Below are positions 17,319-26,774 of a stretch of 64,000 bases of DNA, in pieces. This DNA comes from Serratia sarumanii (GTDB lineage: Bacteria; Pseudomonadota; Gammaproteobacteria; Enterobacterales; Enterobacteriaceae). Location of the stretch: the NCBI RefSeq assembly GCF_029962605.1, contig NZ_CP124750.1, positions 2,232,001 through 2,296,000 of the forward strand, written 5' to 3'. Every line of letters begins with the position of its first letter. Position 1 is the first letter of the stretch. Both the position numbers and the translations under genes were made by a program. A model generated the notes under the pieces. The model saw only the letters and a list, made by a program, of their open reading frames with translations. It made no database searches and had not been told where the DNA came from.

Positions 17319-17334
17319 GTGCGCTATAGCGCAC
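17319..17334. promoter_or_regulatory. Palindromic operator 2 (sutR-proximal)
   Basis: A perfect 16-bp palindrome, GTGCGCTATAGCGCAC, differing from operator 1 only at the symmetric positions 6 and 11. It is placed 40 bases before the sutR start and probably overlaps its promoter. Confidence 0.85.
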
Positions 17335-17374
17335 AAGCGGGTATAATCGGGCTCGACACGCAGAGGAGAACTGG

Positions 17375-17938
17375 ATGCAGGAACTTGCCGGCCATTTGGC
17401 ACACACCCTTCGCACGCTGCGCGCGCAGCGCGGCTGGAGCCTGACGCAGGCGGCGGAATACACCGGCGTCAGCAAGGCGATGCTCGGGCAGATCGAACGC
17501 GGCGAATCCAGCCCGACGGTGGCGACACTGTGGAAGATCGCCACCGGTTTCAACGTGGCGTTCTCCGCCTTTCTTGAGGCGTCGCCCGCGCAGCAGCAGG
17601 CGACGCTGCACCGCTACGGCGATCTGCCGGTGTACGATCAGGACAACGCCGATATGCGCGTGGTGCCGCTGTTTCCGTACGATCGCCAGCTGGGTTTCGA
17701 TATGTTCGTCATCGATCTTGCACCGGGCGCGCTCAGCGAGTCGTCGCCCCATGAGCCGGGCGTGATCGAGCATGTCATCGTGATCAGCGGCCGGTTGGAG
17801 TTGGCGATAGACGGCGAATGGCACAGCCTGGCTGCCGGCGAGGCGATGCGCTTTCAGGCCGATCGGCCGCACGCTTACCGCAACGCCAGTTCACAAACGG
17901 TGCGTATCCACGATCTGATCCACTATCCTCAATCCTGA
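17375..17938 (+). CDS. sutR: XRE-family HTH plus cupin regulator SutR/YdcN
   Basis: A 187-residue regulator with an N-terminal Cro/C1-type helix-turn-helix (about residues 10-65, LRAQRGWSLTQAAEYTGVSKAMLGQIERGESSPTVATLWKIA; split motif TGVSKAMLGQIE) and a C-terminal cupin sensor (about 105-180, with SSPHEPGVIEHVIVISG). It is strongly similar to E. coli SutR (YdcN), which is likewise divergent from ydcO. SutR in E. coli has been linked to sulfur utilisation. ATG 17375 follows GAGGAG. Two identical-class palindromes between it and benE suggest that it controls both itself and the transporter. Confidence 0.92.
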   Translation: MQELAGHLAHTLRTLRAQRGWSLTQAAEYTGVSKAMLGQIERGESSPTVATLWKIATGFNVAFSAFLEASPAQQQATLHRYGDLPVYDQDNADMRVVPLFPYDRQLGFDMFVIDLAPGALSESSPHEPGVIEHVIVISGRLELAIDGEWHSLAAGEAMRFQADRPHAYRNASSQTVRIHDLIHYPQS

Positions 17939-18066
17939 CTCAACGCGGCGACCGTGGGCTTTGACTCCGCGCCGCCAAACGCCTACCTTGTTGAAAATGA
18001 CTCTTATTTCACAGGCTGTCGCCCACGACGGGGCGGCGTTGCAGCCGACTCAAAAGGAGCTTGATT

Positions 18067-20226
18067 TTGCCGGTCACCAATCGACGTCAGTTCATTAAAC
18101 TCAGTGCGCAAACCGCAGGAGCCGTATTCGCGATGACTTCATTACCCAACAGTATCCGCCTGGCGATGGCGGCGGAAGGCGGCGCGGCCGCCGGCGATGA
18201 ATTCCTGTGGCTGGAAGAGCTGCAGGGTAAAAAAGCGCTGCAATGGGTGCAGCAGGAAAATCAGCGCACCGTGGCGCGTTTCGGCCAGGGCGAAGACTTT
18301 CAGCGCATTGAGCGCGAGGTGCTGGATATCCTCAATAAAGACACCCAAATCCCGTGGGTGAGCAAGCGCGGCGAGTACTATTACAACTTCTGGCAGGATC
18401 AGGCCAATCCGCGCGGCCTGCTGCGGCGCACCACGCTGGACGAGTACCGCAAGGCCAAACCGGCCTGGGAGACGGTGCTGGATATCGATGCGTTGGGCAA
18501 GGCGGAAGGCAAGGATTGGGTCTATCAGGGCTCGCAACCGCTGGCGCCGGAATACCGCTATTGCCTGATGCAGCTGTCGCCGGACGGCGGCGACGCCACC
18601 GAAATCCGCGAATTCGATCTGGTGGCCAAACGCTTCGTCAAGGACGGCTTCAACGTGCCGGTGGCGAAAAGCCGGGTTTCCTGGGTCGATCGGGACACGC
18701 TGTTCATCGCCACCGATTTCGGCCCCGGCTCGATGACCCAGTCCGGTTACGCGCGCATCGCCAAACGCTGGCGGCGCGGCACGCCGCTGAGCGCCGCCGA
18801 AACGCTGTACGAAGCGCAGCCCGAGGACATGGCGGTCTTCGCCTATCACGATCGCACGCCGGGCTTTGAGCGCGATTTCGTCGGTCGTAGCCTGGACTTC
18901 TATCGCCGCGACTATTTCTTGCTGGCTCAGGACGGCCGGCAGAAAAAAATCGATATCCCGGCCGACGCAGAGCTGGACACGCATCGGGAATGGCTGCTGA
19001 TCAAACCGAGCAGCGACTGGGAGGTGGGCGGCAAGCGTTATCCGTCCGGCGCGCTGCTGGCGGCCAACTTCGATGACTATCTGGCGGGCAAGCGCGAGCT
19101 GCAGCTGTTGTTTACCCCGACGGCGGAGCAGGCGCTGAGCGGCTACAGCGGCACCCGCGATCATCTGATCCTCAGCATCATGGATAACGTGGTCAACCGG
19201 CTGGAAGTGCTGACGCCGCAGGGCGGCAGCTGGCAACGTCGCCCGCTGGGCAACCCCGGCGCCATCAGCACCATTTCCGCCGGCGGCATCGACGAAGAGA
19301 GCAACGCCTATTTCCTGACCGTCAGCGGGTTCCTGCAGCCGACCTCGCTGTACATGGGCAATCTCGACGGCGGTGAGGCGACGCTGCTGAAACAGGCGCC
19401 GCAGGATTTTGACGCGTCAGGCTACCAGGTGAGCCAGCATTTTGCGCGTTCCAAGGACGGCACCCGCGTGCCGTATTTCCAGATTGCCGCCAAAGATCTC
19501 AAACCGGATGGCAGCACGCCGACGCTGCTGTATGGCTACGGCGGGTTTGAAGTGCCGCTGCTGCCGGGCTATCTCGGCGGCAAGGCGCCGGCCTGGCTGG
19601 AGCGCGGCGGGGTGTACGTGGTGGCCAACATCCGCGGCGGCGGCGAATACGGCCCGGCCTGGCACCAGGCAGCGCTCAAGCAGAATCGCCATCGCGCCTA
19701 CGAGGATTTCGCCGCCGTGGCCGAAGATCTTATCGCACGCAAGGTGACCTCGGCGCCGCATTTGGGGGCGCGCGGCGGCAGCAACGGCGGCCTGTTGGTG
19801 GGCAATATGCTGACGCTGTATCCGCAGCTGTTCGGCTGCATCGTCTGCGAAGTGCCGCTGCTGGACATGCAGCGTTATACCCAGCTTTCCGCCGGCGCGT
19901 CGTGGATCGCCGAATACGGTGACCCGAGCAAGCCGGATGAGTGGGCTTATATCAAAACCTTCTCGCCGTACCACAACATTCAGGCGAAAACGGCCTATCC
20001 GCCGGTGCTGTTCTATACCGCCACCAGCGACGATCGGGTCAACCCGGCCCACGCCCGCAAAATGGCCGCGCGCATGCAGGCGATGGGGTATCAGCAGGCC
20101 TATTTCTATGAAAATACCGAAGGCGGGCACAGCGCTGCCGCCGACAAGCAACAGGCGGCGTTCCACAGCGCGCTGGTAAGCGAATTCATGTGGGCCAACC
20201 TGAGCGGCAAACCCAAGTCAGCGTAA
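18067..20226 (+). CDS. Tat-exported prolyl oligopeptidase family serine peptidase (S9A)
   Basis: A 719-residue S9 peptidase. It begins with a twin-arginine signal (NRRQFIKLSAQTAGAVFAMTS) followed by an Ala-rich cleavage region near residue 36. The seven-bladed propeller domain covers about residues 110-440 and the alpha/beta-hydrolase domain 445-715. Catalytic residues are S572 in GGSNGG, D655/D656 in TSDDRVNPAH and H688 in EGGHSA. The TTG start at 18067 is chosen because AGGAG ends 7 bases upstream; the TTG at 18061 is too close. It would act in the periplasm on short Pro-containing or basic peptides. It faces dtpA, the peptide permease. Confidence 0.9.
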   Translation: MPVTNRRQFIKLSAQTAGAVFAMTSLPNSIRLAMAAEGGAAAGDEFLWLEELQGKKALQWVQQENQRTVARFGQGEDFQRIEREVLDILNKDTQIPWVSKRGEYYYNFWQDQANPRGLLRRTTLDEYRKAKPAWETVLDIDALGKAEGKDWVYQGSQPLAPEYRYCLMQLSPDGGDATEIREFDLVAKRFVKDGFNVPVAKSRVSWVDRDTLFIATDFGPGSMTQSGYARIAKRWRRGTPLSAAETLYEAQPEDMAVFAYHDRTPGFERDFVGRSLDFYRRDYFLLAQDGRQKKIDIPADAELDTHREWLLIKPSSDWEVGGKRYPSGALLAANFDDYLAGKRELQLLFTPTAEQALSGYSGTRDHLILSIMDNVVNRLEVLTPQGGSWQRRPLGNPGAISTISAGGIDEESNAYFLTVSGFLQPTSLYMGNLDGGEATLLKQAPQDFDASGYQVSQHFARSKDGTRVPYFQIAAKDLKPDGSTPTLLYGYGGFEVPLLPGYLGGKAPAWLERGGVYVVANIRGGGEYGPAWHQAALKQNRHRAYEDFAAVAEDLIARKVTSAPHLGARGGSNGGLLVGNMLTLYPQLFGCIVCEVPLLDMQRYTQLSAGASWIAEYGDPSKPDEWAYIKTFSPYHNIQAKTAYPPVLFYTATSDDRVNPAHARKMAARMQAMGYQQAYFYENTEGGHSAAADKQQAAFHSALVSEFMWANLSGKPKSA

Positions 20227-20247
20227 GCCTTTTTCTTGCGGGCATAA

Positions 20248-20279
20248 AAAAACACCGGGGCGTTAACTCCGGTGTTTTT
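20248..20279. terminator. Bidirectional terminator between peptidase gene and dtpA
   Basis: Stem AAAAACACCGG with CCGGTGTTTTT around a GGCGTTAACT-type loop, in the 77-base gap between convergent stops. It is A-rich on one side and T-rich on the other, so it can terminate both transcripts. Confidence 0.92.
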
Positions 20280-20303
20280 ATTTACGTCTCAATCTGCCGG
20301 CGA

Positions 20304-21818
20304 TCAGCGAGCCGCGGTGGCTTCCTGCGCTTTCTGATTGGCGTCTTCGGTGGTGTCCAGCGTCATGCGGTACAGCTTCGGCGCGGTCAGCATCATCAGG
20401 ATAGCGATGACGGCGGTGACGATACCGATCTGCATAAACACATGGCTGTAGATGGCCAGCGAAGCGTGCGCGTCGTTGATGTCGCTTGGGACGGCAGTCA
20501 GACCGGCAACCTTACCGGCGATCAGCGCGGCGGCGGCGGTAGTCAGGAACCAGGAGCCCATGATGAAGCCCATCAGACGCTGCGGCACCAGCTGCGCCAC
20601 CATCGCCAGGCCCAGGCCGGAAATCATCAGCTCACCGATGCTCTGCAGCGCGTAGCTCAGGATCAGCCAGTTGACCGACACGATGCCCTGTTCGTTGGCG
20701 AAGCTGGCGCCCCACGGCAGCACCAGGAAGGCGCAGGAGCAGAGGATCATGCCGAAAGCGAACTTGTGCGGCATTGGCAGGCGATCGCCCATTTTGTTAT
20801 ACAGCGCGGCCAGAATCGGGCTGGCGAGCATGATCCAGAACGGGTTCAACGCCTGATACTGCTCCGGCTCGAAGGCGACGCCGAAGATGCTGTGTTCCAC
20901 GTTGTGGATGGCGAAGAAGTTCAGCGAGGTTGGCATCTGGCTGTACAGCACAAAGAACACCACCGCTTCCAGCATCAGCAGGAAGGCGACGATCATCTTA
21001 CGGCGAGCGGCGCCGTGCAGGGCGAAGGTTTCCTTGGCGAACACCAGAACGATGCCGGCGGAAACCAGAGCCAGCGCCCAGCGTGCGATCACCTGGTTGT
21101 GCAGCAGCCAACTGGACACGGCGATCAACGCCACGATGCCAACCAGCACCATCAGCAGTTTCGGCAGATGCAGCGGCTTGAAGTCAGGCTTGGAACCGTT
21201 TTCCTTCACCCACTTGCGGCACATCATAAAGTTGACCAGGGTGATCAGCATGCCGACCACGCTCAGCGAGAATGCCACGCTCCAGCCGTATTTCGCCGCC
21301 AGCCACGGAGTGGCCAGCATAGAGAAGAAGGAGCCGATGTTCACCGACATGTAATACATGGTGAAGGCACCGTCGAGACGCGGATCGTCTTTCTCATAGC
21401 AGGTGGACAACAGGGAGGACGGGTTGGCCTTGAACAGGCCGCTGCCCACGGCGATGGTCGCCATGCCCATGTAGACCCAGAAGATGTCGTGGCCGGAGTA
21501 GGCCACCATGGCGTAACCGGCGGCCAGCACCAGCGCGCCGAGCACGATCACGCGTTTGGCGCCCAGCACTTTGTCGCCCAGCCAGCCGCCGATGGCGACG
21601 AAGCCGTATACCAGGGCGCTGAAGGAAGAGAACAGGGTGATGGAGTCGGCTTCGCTCATGCCGAGCATCTTGACCAGATAAACCGCCATGATGCCCTGCA
21701 GGCCGTAGTAGCCGAAACGCTCCCACAGTTCGATCGAGAAGATCAGATAGAACGCTTTCGGCTGTTTGAACGCGTTAAGGCTAACGCTCTCCGGATGTTG
21801 GTTGTTTGCTGTTGACAC
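20304..21818 (-). CDS. dtpA: Proton-dependent di/tripeptide permease DtpA (TppB)
   Basis: A 504-residue POT/PTR transporter with about 14 membrane helices. The family motif ExxERFxYY is [10 protein letters not shown] at residues 30-39. It is nearly colinear with E. coli DtpA, including the signature [15 protein letters not shown] and the C-terminal [11 protein letters not shown]. It imports di- and tripeptides with protons. The start is GTG 21818, as in E. coli dtpA, with AGAGG upstream. A long AT-rich leader precedes it; E. coli dtpA is OmpR-dependent and a similar control is possible. nth lies upstream on the same strand. Confidence 0.97.
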   Translation of the reverse strand: MSTANNQHPESVSLNAFKQPKAFYLIFSIELWERFGYYGLQGIMAVYLVKMLGMSEADSITLFSSFSALVYGFVAIGGWLGDKVLGAKRVIVLGALVLAAGYAMVAYSGHDIFWVYMGMATIAVGSGLFKANPSSLLSTCYEKDDPRLDGAFTMYYMSVNIGSFFSMLATPWLAAKYGWSVAFSLSVVGMLITLVNFMMCRKWVKENGSKPDFKPLHLPKLLMVLVGIVALIAVSSWLLHNQVIARWALALVSAGIVLVFAKETFALHGAARRKMIVAFLLMLEAVVFFVLYSQMPTSLNFFAIHNVEHSIFGVAFEPEQYQALNPFWIMLASPILAALYNKMGDRLPMPHKFAFGMILCSCAFLVLPWGASFANEQGIVSVNWLILSYALQSIGELMISGLGLAMVAQLVPQRLMGFIMGSWFLTTAAAALIAGKVAGLTAVPSDINDAHASLAIYSHVFMQIGIVTAVIAILMMLTAPKLYRMTLDTTEDANQKAQEATAAR

Positions 21819-22422
21819 TGGTACCTCTGTTTTTTCGCAGCCCGTCTTTGGAGGACGGGAAAGTACAAAAGTTGATGCGGAACGGCATCCTTTTGCGTTG
21901 TTATAGGATGGGGACGGCGGTTAATGTTCACTATCTTTGTCAACGAGGCAAGCAGTTTGTCATATTCGGTTACATTTAACGCCCGCAGGATTATGCGGCG
22001 ATGTTGCAAATGTTATGCAGTATTAACTTTCGGGTTTTAATGGTTTGCCGATTTTTTGTTTTGATTAAAAGCTATACGAATTTTAAACAGGGATATATTC
22101 TGCTGAATTGCTATTTTTTAGCGCATCAGTGTAGGTGAGGTTATTAATCCGTTGGAATGTTGTGCACATGGCGCGTTTTGTAAAATTATAGAAATTTGGG
22201 AAAACGAGACTGGCATTTGTGAACGCCTTGTGATCCTGAAAGCGTGACGTTCACCGCAATTTTCGACTAATTTTTCGCTTGAAAATAACACGGCACTGAG
22301 TTTTTCACTGAAAACCTCGAAATTGCCGGGGTTACTGCTGCGCGATATCACATTTCCGATAAAAAAGAGGCGCTGGCGGGGGGAGAGGTGGCGACGGGTG
22401 CGGTTTGCCGCACCCAACAGAC
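21819..22422. other. Long AT-rich region between nth and dtpA
   Basis: About 600 bases without a convincing gene. The dtpA-proximal 300 bases (21840-22140) are unusually AT-rich for this genome and probably hold the dtpA promoter and regulator sites. An 8-bp perfect stem (GGGTGCGG with CCGCACCC, 22396-22415) lies just after the nth stop and may end the rsxDGE-nth transcript, although no T run follows. A minus-strand frame at 22118-22417 shows no coding character. Confidence 0.55.
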
Positions 22423-23064
22423 TCAGGATTCCGGATAAACCTTTTCTTTATACTCGCACAGGTCTTCGATAATGCAGGAGCCACAGCGCGGTTTGCGCGC
22501 GATGCAGGTATAGCGGCCGTGCAGGATCAGCCAGTGGTGGCAATCGACCTTGAATTCGGCGGGCACCACCTTCAACAGCTTCTCTTCCACCTGATCGACG
22601 TTCTTGCCTGGCGCGAAGTGAGTGCGGTTGCACACCCGGAAGATGTGGGTGTCCACGGCGATGGTCGCCCAGCCGAAGGCGGTATTGAGCACCACGTTGG
22701 CGGTCTTGCGGCCGACGCCCGGCAGCGCTTCCAGCGCGGCGCGATCTTCCGGCACTTCGCCGCCGTGCAGCTCCAGCAGCATGCGGCAGGTTTTGATCAC
22801 GTTTTCGGCCTTGCTGTTGAACAGACCAATGGTCTTGATGTACTCCTTGACGCCATCAACCCCCAGCGCCAGCATGGCGGCGGGGGTGTTGGCGACCGGA
22901 TAAAGCTTGGCGGTCGCTTTGTTGACGCTGACGTCGGTGGCCTGTGCGGACAGCAATACCGCGATCAGCAGTTCAAACGGCGTGGTGTACACCAGTTCGG
23001 TGGTCGGATGCGGGTTGTTGTCGCGCAGCCGGGTCAGAATTTCCAGTCGCTTCTGCTTGTTCAT
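22423..23064 (-). CDS. nth: Endonuclease III
   Basis: A 213-residue DNA glycosylase/AP lyase that removes oxidised pyrimidines in base-excision repair. The helix-hairpin-helix with catalytic K120 (LPGVGRKTANV), catalytic D138 (AVDTHIFRV) and the four [4Fe-4S] cysteines C187, C194, C197 and C203 are at the same positions as in E. coli Nth. Its ATG overlaps the rsxE stop (ATGA), so it is translationally coupled to the rsx genes. In E. coli nth is likewise the last gene after rsxE. The extra two residues relative to E. coli are at the C-terminus. Confidence 0.98.
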   Translation of the reverse strand: MNKQKRLEILTRLRDNNPHPTTELVYTTPFELLIAVLLSAQATDVSVNKATAKLYPVANTPAAMLALGVDGVKEYIKTIGLFNSKAENVIKTCRMLLELHGGEVPEDRAALEALPGVGRKTANVVLNTAFGWATIAVDTHIFRVCNRTHFAPGKNVDQVEEKLLKVVPAEFKVDCHHWLILHGRYTCIARKPRCGSCIIEDLCEYKEKVYPES

Positions 23065-23762
23065 CAGGCCTTCTCAGCACGTCCTTGTTCCAGCAGCGGT
23101 TCCACCGCCACGGCGCGGGCTTTGCGCGCCTTCATTTTTTCGTCGATCAGATATTTGACCGCCAGCAGCAGCCCCAGGCCGATAAAGGCGCCCGGCGGCA
23201 ACATGGCCAGCAGGAAGGGGCTGTCGAAATGCACCACTTCGATGCGCAGTGACTTGGCCCAGCCGCCCAGCAGCTGGTCGGCGCCATCGAACAGCGTGCC
23301 GTTGCCCAACAGTTCTCGCATCGAGCCCAGCGTCACCATCACGCCGGTGGCGCCGAGGCCGATGGCCAGACCGTCCAGCGCCGAGAGGCCGACCGGTTTT
23401 CGCGCCGCCACCGCTTCGGCACGGCCGACCACGATGCAGTTGGTCACGATCAACGGAATAAAGATCCCGAGCGACTGATACAAACCGAAGGCATAGGCGT
23501 TGATCAGCATCTGCACGATGCTCACCACCGCGGCGATGATCATCACGTAGATCGGAATACGCACTTCGCTCGGCACCCAGCGGCGCACCGCGGAAATCGA
23601 GGCGTTGGTCAAGACCAAAACCAGGGTGGTGGCCAACCCCAGGCCGAGCGCGTTGGTGACGGTGGAGGTCACCGCCAGCAGCGGGCACATGCCCAGCAGC
23701 TGCACCAGGGCGGAGTTGTTCTTCCACAACCCCTGGACGATCAATTCTTTGGCTTCACTCAT
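23064..23762 (-). CDS. rsxE: SoxR-reducing/Rnf complex subunit RsxE
   Basis: A 232-residue integral membrane subunit of the Rsx (Rnf-type) complex, with about six membrane helices in the RnfE/NqrD family. Conserved blocks are [40 protein letters not shown] and [19 protein letters not shown]. Rsx uses NADH and the membrane potential to keep SoxR reduced in E. coli. The start is ATG 23762 ([11 protein letters not shown]). It overlaps the rsxG stop by 4 bases and nth by 1, indicating a tight rsxD-G-E-nth unit. Confidence 0.96.
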   Translation of the reverse strand: MSEAKELIVQGLWKNNSALVQLLGMCPLLAVTSTVTNALGLGLATTLVLVLTNASISAVRRWVPSEVRIPIYVMIIAAVVSIVQMLINAYAFGLYQSLGIFIPLIVTNCIVVGRAEAVAARKPVGLSALDGLAIGLGATGVMVTLGSMRELLGNGTLFDGADQLLGGWAKSLRIEVVHFDSPFLLAMLPPGAFIGLGLLLAVKYLIDEKMKARKARAVAVEPLLEQGRAEKA

Positions 23763-24388
23763 TCGGCGGCTCCACACGCAGGTAAGCTTTCAAGTTTAGG
23801 CGGCAGCGTTTCCATATACAACGCCGTGCGGCGCACTGCATTGACCACCGCACGCGGGGTGATGGTAGCGCCGGTGAACTGATCGAACATACCGCCGTCT
23901 TTCTTCACCGCCCAGCGCTTATCGTCCGGGCCTTCGATTTTCTTGCCGCTGAAGAAGGAAATCCAGTCGGAAATGCGCAGTTCGATTTTGTCCCCCAGCC
24001 CCGGGGTTTCGTGGTGTTCAATCACGCGGGTGCCGAGCACCGTGCCGTTGAAATCGGCGCCGACCAGCAGCTTGATGGCGCCGGAGTAGCCGTCCGGCGC
24101 GGTGGTTTCCAGCGCGGCGGCGGTCGGTTGCCCGTTTTTGCGCGCCAGGTACAAGCGGTGCGGCGCGCCGTCGCCCAGCGCCGGATCGCTGACCAGGAGG
24201 CATTCGTTCTGCATAATGTTGTCGTAGTTTTCCGGCGGCACCACCTGATCGAGCAACGCTTTTTGCTGCAGCGCCGCCTGATGGGCGATGGTGCCTTTCG
24301 TCAAGGTATAGACCACGGCGGTCAGGCCGGTGGTGACCGCCGCGAACACCGCCAGCGTGGTGCCGTGCTTTCTCATGGAATTCAGCAT
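23759..24388 (-). CDS. rsxG: Rsx/Rnf complex FMN-binding subunit RsxG
   Basis: A 209-residue subunit with one N-terminal membrane helix and a periplasmic FMN-binding domain. FMN is covalently attached through a phosphoester to the Thr of FTGATIT (about residue 177), the conserved flavinylation motif. Other landmarks are [12 protein letters not shown] and [11 protein letters not shown]. It is encoded 9 bases after rsxD and overlaps rsxE by 4 bases. It carries electrons across the complex on the periplasmic side. Flavinylation normally requires ApbE, not encoded in this window. Confidence 0.95.
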   Translation of the reverse strand: MLNSMRKHGTTLAVFAAVTTGLTAVVYTLTKGTIAHQAALQQKALLDQVVPPENYDNIMQNECLLVSDPALGDGAPHRLYLARKNGQPTAAALETTAPDGYSGAIKLLVGADFNGTVLGTRVIEHHETPGLGDKIELRISDWISFFSGKKIEGPDDKRWAVKKDGGMFDQFTGATITPRAVVNAVRRTALYMETLPPKLESLPACGAAE

Positions 24389-24397
24389 GGCGGCTCC

Positions 24398-25483
24398 TTA
24401 GCGATGGCCGTACACGCGCGGCTGCGTGTAGTGGTCGATTAACGGGACGGTGATGTTGGCGAGCAGCACGGCGAAAGCCACGCCGTCGGGGTAGCCGCCA
24501 TAGACGCGGATCAGCCAGACCAGCATGCCGATCAGCGCGCCGTAGATCAGGCGGCCCTTCGGCGTGGTGGAGGCGCTGACCGGATCGGTGGCGATAAAGA
24601 ACGCGCCCAGCATGCTGGCGCCGGAGAACAGGTGGATCAGCGGCGAAGCCTGATGCGCCGGATCGATCCACCAGGCAAGGCCAGAGCAGAAGGCGATGGC
24701 GGCCAACATGCTGAAAGGGATTTGCCAATGGATTAGGCGGCGCGCCAGCATAAACAGGCCGCCGGCCAGGAAGCCGAGGTTGACCCATTGCCAGCCGATG
24801 CCGGCCAGCGCGCCGCCGAACAGCGGCTGCTGTAACACCTGTTCCACGCTGTGGCCGCTGCGCAGGCCGGTTTTGAAGCCGTCGAGCGGCGTGGCCTGGC
24901 TGATGCCGTCCACGCCCATCTGCAGTTCGTGCAGCGTCGCGCCTTGCGAGGTATGGCCGCTGAAAATGGCCAGCAGCGTGTCGTGGAGCGACAGCGCGGT
25001 GGCGCGCAGCTCATCCGGCGGCAGCCAGCTGGTCATCTGTACCGGGAAGGAGATCAGCAGCACCACGTAACCGACCATCGCCGGGTTGAACGGGTTCTGC
25101 CCGAGGCCGCCGTACAGCTGCTTGGCGATGACGATGGCGAAGAAGGTACCGATAACGATCATCCACCACGGGGCCAGCGGCGGCAGGCTGATGCCGAGCA
25201 GCAGGGCGGTCAGCAAAGCGGAGTTATCTGCCAGCCGGCTGCGCACCGGCAGCTTGCGCAGCCTGAGGATCGCGCCTTCTGCGGCCAGCGCGACGATCGC
25301 CGCCAGCGCCACCTGAATCAATACGCCGTAGCCGAAGAACCAAATCTGCGCCGCGATGCCGGGAATGCACGCCAACATCACCCACAGCATGATGCGGCTG
25401 GTGCTTTGCTGGTTGTGGGTGAACGGCGAGCTGGCGATGTGTAAGCCTTTGGCGGCTGTGGGTGATACCGGCCTGAACTTCAT
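24398..25483 (-). CDS. rsxD: Rsx/Rnf complex membrane flavin subunit RsxD
   Basis: A 361-residue membrane protein of the RnfD/NqrB family, slightly longer than E. coli RsxD (352). About nine or ten membrane helices are visible. The flavin-attachment Thr is probably T198 in SQATPL, and the conserved block [17 protein letters not shown] lies near the C-terminus. The start is ATG 25483 ([14 protein letters not shown]), the family N-terminus. In E. coli rsxD follows rsxC directly. Here 1.3 kb containing an opposite-strand regulator separates them, so rsxDGE-nth needs its own promoter in 25484-25848 or readthrough across the insert. Confidence 0.95.
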   Translation of the reverse strand: MKFRPVSPTAAKGLHIASSPFTHNQQSTSRIMLWVMLACIPGIAAQIWFFGYGVLIQVALAAIVALAAEGAILRLRKLPVRSRLADNSALLTALLLGISLPPLAPWWMIVIGTFFAIVIAKQLYGGLGQNPFNPAMVGYVVLLISFPVQMTSWLPPDELRATALSLHDTLLAIFSGHTSQGATLHELQMGVDGISQATPLDGFKTGLRSGHSVEQVLQQPLFGGALAGIGWQWVNLGFLAGGLFMLARRLIHWQIPFSMLAAIAFCSGLAWWIDPAHQASPLIHLFSGASMLGAFFIATDPVSASTTPKGRLIYGALIGMLVWLIRVYGGYPDGVAFAVLLANITVPLIDHYTQPRVYGHR

Positions 25484-25848
25484 AGAGTAACGATACCTTC
25501 TGCGCCGCGCCTGCGGCAGTTTCGATGCGCCGAATTGCGGGCGCGGCAAAAATAATAGCCGAGCATTCTACCTGATTCGATGCGAGGGTAATACGCCTTA
25601 ATAATAGGGGTATTCAGCTTTCCGCACATCTGGCGATCGGGACGGCGCGATTTGATTTTTTTTTGGCCGGAAAATGGGCTAACGTGAGGAATTGTCAGTG
25701 GAACTTGTGCCGCCATCGACCGCAATAAATGGGTTAACCGTATGAATGAAATATCATTTTTCACCAGATTTCCGCACAAAATAACAACTTTCACATAATC
25801 CGTGTAGGTTACTATCGCGAACATTATTGAGTCAGTGAACCCATAATA
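25484..25848. promoter_or_regulatory. Divergent intergenic region between rsxD and the Rob-like gene
   Basis: 365 bases between two divergent starts, with AT-rich tracts at about 25590-25670 and 25740-25845. It must contain the promoter of the Rob-like gene and is the only plausible site for a dedicated rsxDGE-nth promoter. I found no convincing mar/sox/rob box by eye. Confidence 0.6.
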
Positions 25849-26742
25849 ATGACAAATGAAGACATTTTTTTTATTGAAGAGCTAATTGAGTGGGTGGAGA
25901 TACATCTGGAGAAACGGCCAAACCTGGATGAAGTCGCGCGTATTTCGGGCTATTCCAAGTGGCATCTGCAGCGTAAATTCAAGCGTATTACCGGCATTCA
26001 ACTCGCCACCTACATCCGTTCGCGTATCCTGACGCGCGCCGCGGTGGCGCTGCGCATTACTCGTCGCTCCATCATCGACATTTCCGATGAGCTGGGCTTC
26101 GACTCTCAGCAGACCTTTACCCGCATGTTCAAGCAGCGCTTCGGCACCACGCCCAATCGCTACCGTTCGATGACGCACTGGGACGTGAAAAACCTGATGC
26201 CGCGCTTTAACTTCGAAGCCAGCTACGGCGCCGGTTATTACCCGGAAGTGAAGCGGCTGACGCTGCCCGACATGCAGTTGGTCGGTTTCACGCGCCGGCT
26301 GGATTTCGCCTCCGAACAGGAGCTGGAGTACTCTTCCTGCATGGCGATGAAGGACGAGATTTTCAACGACTTCTTCAAGGGGCTGCACGTCGACTGTCGG
26401 CGGATTTACAGCATCTACTCCCCTCATGCCGGGGAGGGCGACGAGCTCTCATCCACGCTGGTGATGGCGGTCGATCCTGAACACAAAAAGGATATTCTTT
26501 CCAACTATCAAATCGACACTTTCCATCTGCCGAGCCGCGAGTTTATCTCCATCAACCATAAGGGTTCGGCGAAAGAGTGTTTGCAGTTTTTCGGCTACCT
26601 GATGTCGCATGTAATGCCGGGGCTGAAGGATGAAGTGCGCGGCAGTATGGAAATGGAGATCATTCAAACCAAAGAGTGGAATCCGGAATCCAAACTGCGC
26701 CAGATTGATGTGGATTACACCTACCTGATCTCTATCGATTAA
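25849..26742 (+). CDS. Rob-like AraC/XylS-family regulator inside the rsx cluster
   Basis: A 297-residue regulator with an N-terminal AraC/XylS DNA-binding domain (about residues 5-105) and a C-terminal domain of the size and place of the Rob GyrI-like domain. The HTH matches MarA/SoxS/Rob closely: SGYSKWHLQRKFK in the first recognition helix region and FDSQQTFTRMFKQRFGTTPNRYR in the second. E. coli Rob has SKWHLQRMFK and DSQQTFTRAFK. The C-terminal domain is diverged, so its ligand may differ. It lies on the opposite strand between rsxC and rsxD, convergent with rsxC (32 bases) and divergent from rsxD. Rsx reduces SoxR, so a SoxS/Rob-class activator here suggests functional linkage; that is inference. 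Confidence 0.9.
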   Translation: MTNEDIFFIEELIEWVEIHLEKRPNLDEVARISGYSKWHLQRKFKRITGIQLATYIRSRILTRAAVALRITRRSIIDISDELGFDSQQTFTRMFKQRFGTTPNRYRSMTHWDVKNLMPRFNFEASYGAGYYPEVKRLTLPDMQLVGFTRRLDFASEQELEYSSCMAMKDEIFNDFFKGLHVDCRRIYSIYSPHAGEGDELSSTLVMAVDPEHKKDILSNYQIDTFHLPSREFISINHKGSAKECLQFFGYLMSHVMPGLKDEVRGSMEMEIIQTKEWNPESKLRQIDVDYTYLISID

Positions 26743-26743
26743 A

Positions 26744-26768
26744 CGGCGCCGACGTCAGCCAGGCGCCG
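26744..26768. terminator. Hairpin between the Rob-like gene and rsxC
   Basis: A perfect 7-bp stem (CGGCGCC with GGCGCCG) around an 11-base loop, in the 32-base gap between convergent stops. There is no strong T run, so it is at best a modest bidirectional terminator. Confidence 0.55.
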
Positions 26769-26774
26769 CTGTCA

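Noticed and set aside
20190..21815. A 541-codon frame antisense to dtpA
   Set aside because: It is a His/Gln-rich shadow of a clear transporter gene in a GC-rich genome and has no domain.
22118..22417. A 99-codon minus-strand frame between nth and dtpA
   Set aside because: It overlaps the hairpin after nth, has no good ribosome-binding site and shows no recognisable sequence.
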